Of a DNA stretch of 15,966 nucleotides, positions 12,682 through 15,966 are shown in pieces. This DNA is from an uncultured Opitutaceae bacterium (GTDB taxonomy: Bacteria > Verrucomicrobiota > Verrucomicrobiae > Opitutales > Opitutaceae). The first letter of the stretch is position 1. Each line of letters opens with the position of its first letter. The DNA lies in assembly GCA_946482625.1 (NCBI GenBank), contig CAMLSH010000028.1:1-15966 (forward strand), written 5' to 3'. The notes beneath the pieces were generated by a model, which had not been told where the DNA came from, did not search any database, and worked only from the letters and a program-made list of their open reading frames with translations. A program made the translations under genes and the position numbers.

Positions 12682-14076
12682 ATGCCCCGTCGTCCACGCC
12701 TTCTCCTGTTGTTCGTCGCGATTGGGCTCGCCCTGTCCAGCATTCATGCCGCCACGCTCCTGTGGTTTCGCCACGGACTTCAGAAGGAGATCAAACGCAC
12801 CATCGTCGGTCGCGACTCCGCCGTCTTTCAACCGGTCGTGCGCCAACAAATCGCCCAGGCCGAAATCCGCACCGGCACCACTCCGCTGCGCGTGGATGAG
12901 CTCCTTTCCGCCGTGCTGCCCAGCGCCCAACAAGAAGGCATGCTCGCCATGGCCGTCTTCGATAAACAAGGCGCGCTTCTCCGCGCATTGCCCGACACCT
13001 TGCTCTTCGCCGAGCTCGCCGCCGAAGACTACCTTACGCTCCTTGCCGGAACTCCCGTCAGCCGCTTTCACCCCGACTTCCCGCTCGACCGTTACTTCAG
13101 CGGCACCGCCGCCGCCGTAACCGCGCCCGTACTTGAAGTTCTCCTACCGCTGGAGGGCAGCGTCTCCGGCCAGCAGCTCGGCTTCGCCCAATACTATCTC
13201 GATGCACGTGCGCTCAACGACGAGCTCGCGCTGATCGACCGCCAGCAGCGGAGCCAGACTTGGGCAACGTTTGCACTCGGCACTGGCCTGATCGCCCTCG
13301 TGCTCGGCCTTGCCTACCACGGACTCATTCGCGCTCAACGCCTGCTGCATGAACGCAACGCCCGGCTCGCGCGCGCCAATTCTGAACTCACGCTTTCCGC
13401 CAAAACTTCCGCGCTCGGCCAGATCACCTCGCACCTCATCCACGGCCTGCAGGGTTCGGTCGCCGGCCTCTGCTCGGTCGTCAGCGCCGAGTCGCCCGAC
13501 AAAGCGGATTGGGAGACCGCCGCGCGTTACGCCGACCGCATGCGCAACTTGATCGCCGAGATCGTCTGCCTGCTCGGCGACGCGCACACCGGCGCTCGCG
13601 CCGAGATCGCCGGCTGGGAACTCGCTGAAATCATCCGCCAGCGAAACACCCCGGTCGCCAACGCCCACGGAGTCCGGCTGATCGTCAAAGACGATCTGAC
13701 CGCCGGCATCGATGGACACACCGGAAGCATTCTCTGCCTGATCGCCTCCAACCTCGTCCACAACGCTGTCAAAGCCTCTGCTCGCGGCTCGCGTATCGAA
13801 ATTCATTTTACCTGCACGAGGGAGCGAATCTCCATGGTCGTTCTCGATGAAGGCACCGGCATCCCGCCCAACGTTCGCACGCGCCTCTTCGAACCCGGCG
13901 TGACCGGCGGACCCGACGGCTCGGGTCTGGGCCTGGCGATCAGCCGCCTCCTCGCGCGCCAGATTCACGGGGACCTAGAACTGCTTTTCACCGGTCCCAC
14001 CGGAACGTCGTTCCGCGTTTCGATGCCGACCGCCGACATCTCGTCGGTGAGTTCGCCAGCGGTCTTGCAGAACTAA
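12682..14076 (+). CDS. Membrane-bound sensor histidine kinase
   Basis: The 464-residue protein has an N-terminal helix (about 7-29), an extracytoplasmic sensor domain of about 165 residues, a second helix (about 193-214), a short coiled segment, then dimerisation and HATPase domains. The H-box ALGQITSHLIHGLQGSVAGL places phosphoacceptor H254. N-box SNLVHNAVKAS (356-366), G1 DEGTGIP (389-395), F403 and G2 GSGLGLAIS (413-421) are intact. The residue after the histidine is G255, not the usual E or D, and the following N-P-L is Q-G-S. It probably senses an envelope signal and phosphorylates the sigma-54 regulator encoded 2.6 kb upstream in the same cluster; that pairing is inference. It lies 15 bases after the coiled-coil gene, so the two are likely co-transcribed. 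Confidence 0.92.
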   Translation: MPRRPRLLLLFVAIGLALSSIHAATLLWFRHGLQKEIKRTIVGRDSAVFQPVVRQQIAQAEIRTGTTPLRVDELLSAVLPSAQQEGMLAMAVFDKQGALLRALPDTLLFAELAAEDYLTLLAGTPVSRFHPDFPLDRYFSGTAAAVTAPVLEVLLPLEGSVSGQQLGFAQYYLDARALNDELALIDRQQRSQTWATFALGTGLIALVLGLAYHGLIRAQRLLHERNARLARANSELTLSAKTSALGQITSHLIHGLQGSVAGLCSVVSAESPDKADWETAARYADRMRNLIAEIVCLLGDAHTGARAEIAGWELAEIIRQRNTPVANAHGVRLIVKDDLTAGIDGHTGSILCLIASNLVHNAVKASARGSRIEIHFTCTRERISMVVLDEGTGIPPNVRTRLFEPGVTGGPDGSGLGLAISRLLARQIHGDLELLFTGPTGTSFRVSMPTADISSVSSPAVLQN

Positions 14077-14102
14077 TTGTTTCGTCTGCCCGGCTCGCGC
14101 GA

Positions 14103-14133
14103 CAACGAGAAGTTCTCGTGCTCGTTGCGTTTT
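14103..14133 (+). terminator. Candidate terminator after the histidine kinase gene
   Basis: CAACGAG (14103-14109) and CTCGTTG (14121-14127) form a seven-base stem with an 11-base loop, followed by CGTTTT. An overlapping perfect 15-base palindrome, ACGAGAA-G-TTCTCGT (14105-14119), offers an alternative pairing or a protein-binding site. The hairpin lies in the 86-base gap between the kinase and the DUF5069-like gene. Confidence 0.38.
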
Positions 14134-14162
14134 CCGGCGTTCTGAATTCTTCAGTCTGCGAC

Positions 14163-14696
14163 ATGAGACACTACGATTTCGCCAAGACGTTCCGCTCCAT
14201 CTACGACAATGCCGTTTCCCTCTACGCACAGGGCAAACGCGAGGCCGCCGCGCTGCTGTCCGCCGAGGAACGCGCCTTTCTCGCCGCCAACGGCATCACC
14301 GCCCAGCACATCTACGACTACGCCGAGGATCACAACAATTACGCGGGCGAACCCGGTTTCGAAATCGCCCTCGGCGTAGAACTCATCCGCCGCGACTACT
14401 TCCTCAACGTTCAGGACGGCAAGCCCTCCACCGTCGTGCTCGACGAATCGAAACTTCCCGCCAAGACGGACGCCGTCCGTGGCATCGAGTGGCTCCCCCG
14501 CATCATCCCGAAAGTGAAAGCCAAACTCCGCGGCGAACTCCCTGCCTCGTTGATGTATTGCTGCGGCGGCGACAGAAAATTCCTCAAGGCGCACGACATC
14601 CTTCCCGCCGAGTTCCTCTCGCTCGTCTGGCGCAATCTGCACAACGACGACGCCACCATCGACTGGGTCGTCAAACGCAGCGCCGCCCAGAAATAA
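14163..14696 (+). CDS. DUF5069-like protein of unknown function
   Basis: From ATG 14163 the protein has 177 residues and is soluble, with no signal peptide or membrane helix. The N-terminal part is helical (MRHYDFAKTFRSIYDNAVSL and so on). The C-terminal part, GIEWLPRIIPKVKAKLRGEL (107-126) followed by CCGGDRKFLKAHDILPAEFL (133-152) and WVV, matches my memory of the DUF5069 pattern: WLPR-I-x-KARAKL, a cysteine/aspartate motif, then an acidic end. Function is unknown for that family. An upstream in-frame start at 14118 would fall inside the palindromic hairpin and add a poorly conserved leader, so 14163 is chosen. A REP-like repeat begins at the last base of its stop codon. Confidence 0.78.
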   Translation: MRHYDFAKTFRSIYDNAVSLYAQGKREAAALLSAEERAFLAANGITAQHIYDYAEDHNNYAGEPGFEIALGVELIRRDYFLNVQDGKPSTVVLDESKLPAKTDAVRGIEWLPRIIPKVKAKLRGELPASLMYCCGGDRKFLKAHDILPAEFLSLVWRNLHNDDATIDWVVKRSAAQK

Positions 14697-14723
14697 GGTG
14701 GAGCGCGCACTCCGAGCGCGCTG
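14696..14723 (+). repeat. REP-like palindromic repeat, copy A
   Basis: This 28-base unit begins AGGTGGAGCG and ends GCGCGCTG. It contains AGCGCGC and GCGCGCT arms around a 7-base loop. It starts on the final A of the preceding stop codon. Two related units occur within 180 bases. Confidence 0.6.
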
Positions 14724-14797
14724 TTTGGGTCTGCCCGCAAAGAAAGATCGCTCACGGTTCAACCTCGGACAACGCACTCAAGATCAAATCCGATCGA

Positions 14798-14825
14798 AGG
14801 TGGAACGAGCGGTCCCCGCGCGTTG
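14798..14825 (+). repeat. REP-like palindromic repeat, copy B
   Basis: The unit begins AGGTGGAACG and ends GCGCGTTG, with AACG/CGTT and GCG/CGC arms around the centre. It has the same orientation as copy A and pairs with inverted copy C as a larger hairpin. Confidence 0.6.
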
Positions 14826-14872
14826 AAAGACGTCGCACGTGCGAATCGCGTCGTGAGTGACTCAACGTCGCT

Positions 14873-14900
14873 CAGCGTGCGCGGAGCGCCCGCTCCACCT
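14873..14900 (-). repeat. REP-like palindromic repeat, copy C (inverted)
   Basis: Read on the minus strand this unit begins AGGTGGAGCG and ends GCACGCTG, aligning with A and B along 28 bases. Its own arms are AGCG(G)GCG and CGC(A)CGCT around CTCCG. Similarity to the reverse complement of B continues inward as GACGTTG versus GACGTCG. Confidence 0.6.
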
Positions 14901-14982
14901 CGGAAATCGAACTCACAATTGCAGCAGACTGTTGAGCGCTCGCTTCGTGGACCATCCTAAACGCGCACGGCGCCGCCCCCAC

Positions 14983-15609
14983 TCACTTCGGCCGGATCGG
15001 CGCTCGCGAGTGCGTGCCGTACAGCCGGTTTTCACACTCCGGACAAAACCCATGCGTGAACTCGATACCCGCGTGCTTCTGGAAATACTCTTCCAGCTTC
15101 GTCCAGCGGCCGTCGTCTTCGTGGATTTTTTTGCAGCCCGCGCAGATCGGCAGCAGTCCGCGCAATTCCCGTAGGCTCGCATTCGCCGCCTCCTGCGCCG
15201 GTCGCAGCGTGGCGCGCTCGGCCTCCAATTGATGTCGATGGAGCGCTAGTTCGAGGCTCACGAAAAGTTGATCCGAGTTGAAAGGCTTTAGCACGAAACC
15301 GTACGGCTCCGCTTCCTTCGCGCGTTTCAAAACAGCCGGCTCCATCTGCGCCGTGAGAAAAACGACCGGACGCCCCACGCTAAGCCGGATCTGTTTCGCC
15401 GCCTCGGCGCCGTCGATCGATCCCCGCAGCCCGATATCCATCAACACGAGATCCGGCGTCTGCGAAAAGGCCTGGCTCACCGCATCGTCGCCATTGTCCA
15501 CCACAGCCACGACTTCGTACCCGAGCCGAAGCAACGTCTGCCCGATCGCTTGAGCAACCAGCGGATCGTCCTCGACGATCAGGATGCGACGCTTGTTGGC
15601 CTTCGTCAT
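14983..15609 (-). CDS. Response regulator receiver protein with C-terminal CxxC/CPxC (putative zinc-binding) module
   Basis: The 208-residue protein has a complete receiver domain (about 7-125): E13-D14-D15, phosphoacceptor D58 (LVLMDIGL), T86 and K108 (VLKPF). A short helical, probably coiled-coil linker (about 126-150) leads to a compact module with C156-x2-C159 (LPICAGCKKIHEDDGRW) and C189-x2-C192 (FTHGFCPECENRLYG). This tail, with the pattern LPICAxCKKI..DxGxW..xExY...H....F.HGxCPxC, is one I recall at the end of various receiver and PAS proteins. The four cysteines suggest zinc binding. No DNA-binding or enzymatic output domain is present, so it may act through protein contacts. No kinase is adjacent on its strand. 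It may be read after fabF, 207 bases upstream, or alone. Confidence 0.9.
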   Translation of the reverse strand: MTKANKRRILIVEDDPLVAQAIGQTLLRLGYEVVAVVDNGDDAVSQAFSQTPDLVLMDIGLRGSIDGAEAAKQIRLSVGRPVVFLTAQMEPAVLKRAKEAEPYGFVLKPFNSDQLFVSLELALHRHQLEAERATLRPAQEAANASLRELRGLLPICAGCKKIHEDDGRWTKLEEYFQKHAGIEFTHGFCPECENRLYGTHSRAPIRPK

Positions 15610-15776
15610 CGGGCTAAAATGAATGGTGGGCCGGGCGCATCAGTTTCTTGAGGACGGAGTTAAGAGTCCTTCCTCCCCGTGCGTCGAGCCCGGCATCACT
15701 GCAGCCGCCAAAATGAGTAATGCGCCCCACCTGTTTTGCAGAAGGGTCGCATCGCCAAAGGCTATAATCGCCCGCT

Positions 15777-15803
15777 CTGCGTTTCGCGCCGGGCGAAACG
15801 CAG
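15777..15803. terminator. Hairpin downstream of fabF, possible terminator
   Basis: CTGCGTTTCGC (15777-15787) and GCGAAACGCAG (15793-15803) form a perfect 11-base stem with a 5-base loop, 14 bases past the fabF stop on the minus strand. No T-run follows on either strand, so it may be a transcript-stabilising or factor-assisted termination structure. The remaining gap to 15609 contains no gene that I can support. Confidence 0.45.
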
Positions 15804-15816
15804 GCTCTGATCGGAC

Positions 15817-15966
15817 TTAAAGCGCGCGGAAAACCACGGCGGCGTTCTGTCCGCCGAAACCCAGATTGTTGCTCAACACGGTCTTCACCTTCGCGCTGCG
15901 CTTCACGTTCGGCACGTAGTCGAGATCGCACTCCGGATCGGGCTCCGTGAGGTTGATCGTGGGCGG
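15817..15966 (-). CDS. fabF: 3-oxoacyl-ACP synthase II (KAS II), C-terminal 49 residues, truncated by the window
   Basis: The minus-strand frame is open from the window edge to the TAA at 15819-15817. It reads [20 protein letters not shown], then a K/V-rich stretch, then [19 protein letters not shown]. The [18 protein letters not shown] and SNxxGFGGxNA motifs are diagnostic of the C-terminus of FabF, the condensing enzyme that elongates acyl-ACP in fatty-acid synthesis. GFGGQNA is the usual glycine-rich loop near the active site. The catalytic Cys and two His lie upstream, outside the window. The paralogue FabB is less likely given [14 protein letters not shown] hairpin follows the stop. Confidence 0.93.
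   Translation of the reverse strand, partial: PPTINLTEPDPECDLDYVPNVKRSAKVKTVLSNNLGFGGQNAAVVFRAL

Larger units (their letters stand above)
14798..14900. repeat. Imperfect inverted repeat of about 103 bases formed by copies B and C
   Basis: The outer 38 bases of each arm match at 29 of 38 positions by my count. The interior contains a perfect 12-base palindrome, TCGCACGTGCGA (14833-14844). This resembles a bacterial interspersed mosaic (paired REP) unit or a small non-autonomous element. The rest of the 286-base gap (14724-14797, 14901-14982) shows no gene or further structure that I can support. Confidence 0.5.

Noticed and set aside
14697..14982. Tandem repeats as a CRISPR array
   Set aside because: Only three units, one inverted, with unequal spacing and palindromic structure; there is no regular spacer length and no cas gene.
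15652..15679. Imperfect GAGGAC / GTCCTTC hairpin upstream of the receiver gene
   Set aside because: The stem is interrupted and short, and its position fits neither a terminator with T-run nor a clear operator.
15763..15768. TATAAT on the plus strand as a promoter
   Set aside because: No -35 at suitable spacing (nearest TTTGCA is 22 bases away) and no plus-strand gene follows; it points into a hairpin and fabF antisense.

Overview
This is a GC-rich bacterial chromosome segment of 15,966 bases with dense coding, short gaps and no phage, integrase, transposase, rRNA, tRNA or CRISPR signature. The protein families (a COG1033-type RND exporter, divergent Nramp, GlgA with a KTGGL motif, RNase R, DUF5069-like protein, response regulator with a C-terminal CxxC/CPxC module), the GC bias, and the lack of Shine-Dalgarno sequences all look compatible with Verrucomicrobiota, perhaps Opitutaceae. 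That placement is inference from family impressions, not a search result.

Layout. Bases 2-3008 hold a plus-strand run: the C-terminal half of an RND-superfamily exporter, an AI-2E-family membrane protein, and a SAM methyltransferase with an N-terminal zinc ribbon. A divergent Nramp-family transporter follows (3092-4438). It converges on glgA, glycogen synthase, on the minus strand (4473-5918). A 377-base divergent promoter region separates glgA from rnr, RNase R (6296-8629).

Bases 8670-14076 hold the most interesting block. In order it has a sigma-54-activating response regulator, a small outer-membrane beta-barrel protein, a secreted coiled-coil protein with internal repeats, and a membrane histidine kinase. 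The gap between the regulator and the barrel gene carries a near-consensus sigma-54 promoter (TGGCACG-N4-TGGCA, 10222-10237). About 120 and 165 bases upstream of the predicted transcription start lie two copies of a CTGGGTGA(AA)GTTCCC element, four helical turns apart, where activator sites for such a regulator belong. I read this as a self-contained envelope-sensing two-component system whose regulator controls the neighbouring barrel gene. It is comparable in parts to ZraSR/ZraP, but I do not recognise this arrangement.

A DUF5069-like gene (14163-14696) follows. The next gap (14697-14982) contains three copies of a 28-base palindromic REP-like repeat, two of them in inverted orientation forming a hairpin of about 103 bases. 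The window closes with two minus-strand genes: a receiver protein ending in a probable zinc-binding module (14983-15609) and the last 49 codons of fabF (15817-15966).

A feature of the whole window is that none of the ten visible start codons is preceded by a recognisable Shine-Dalgarno sequence. Several possible promoter -10 elements sit only 7-8 bases before the start codon.
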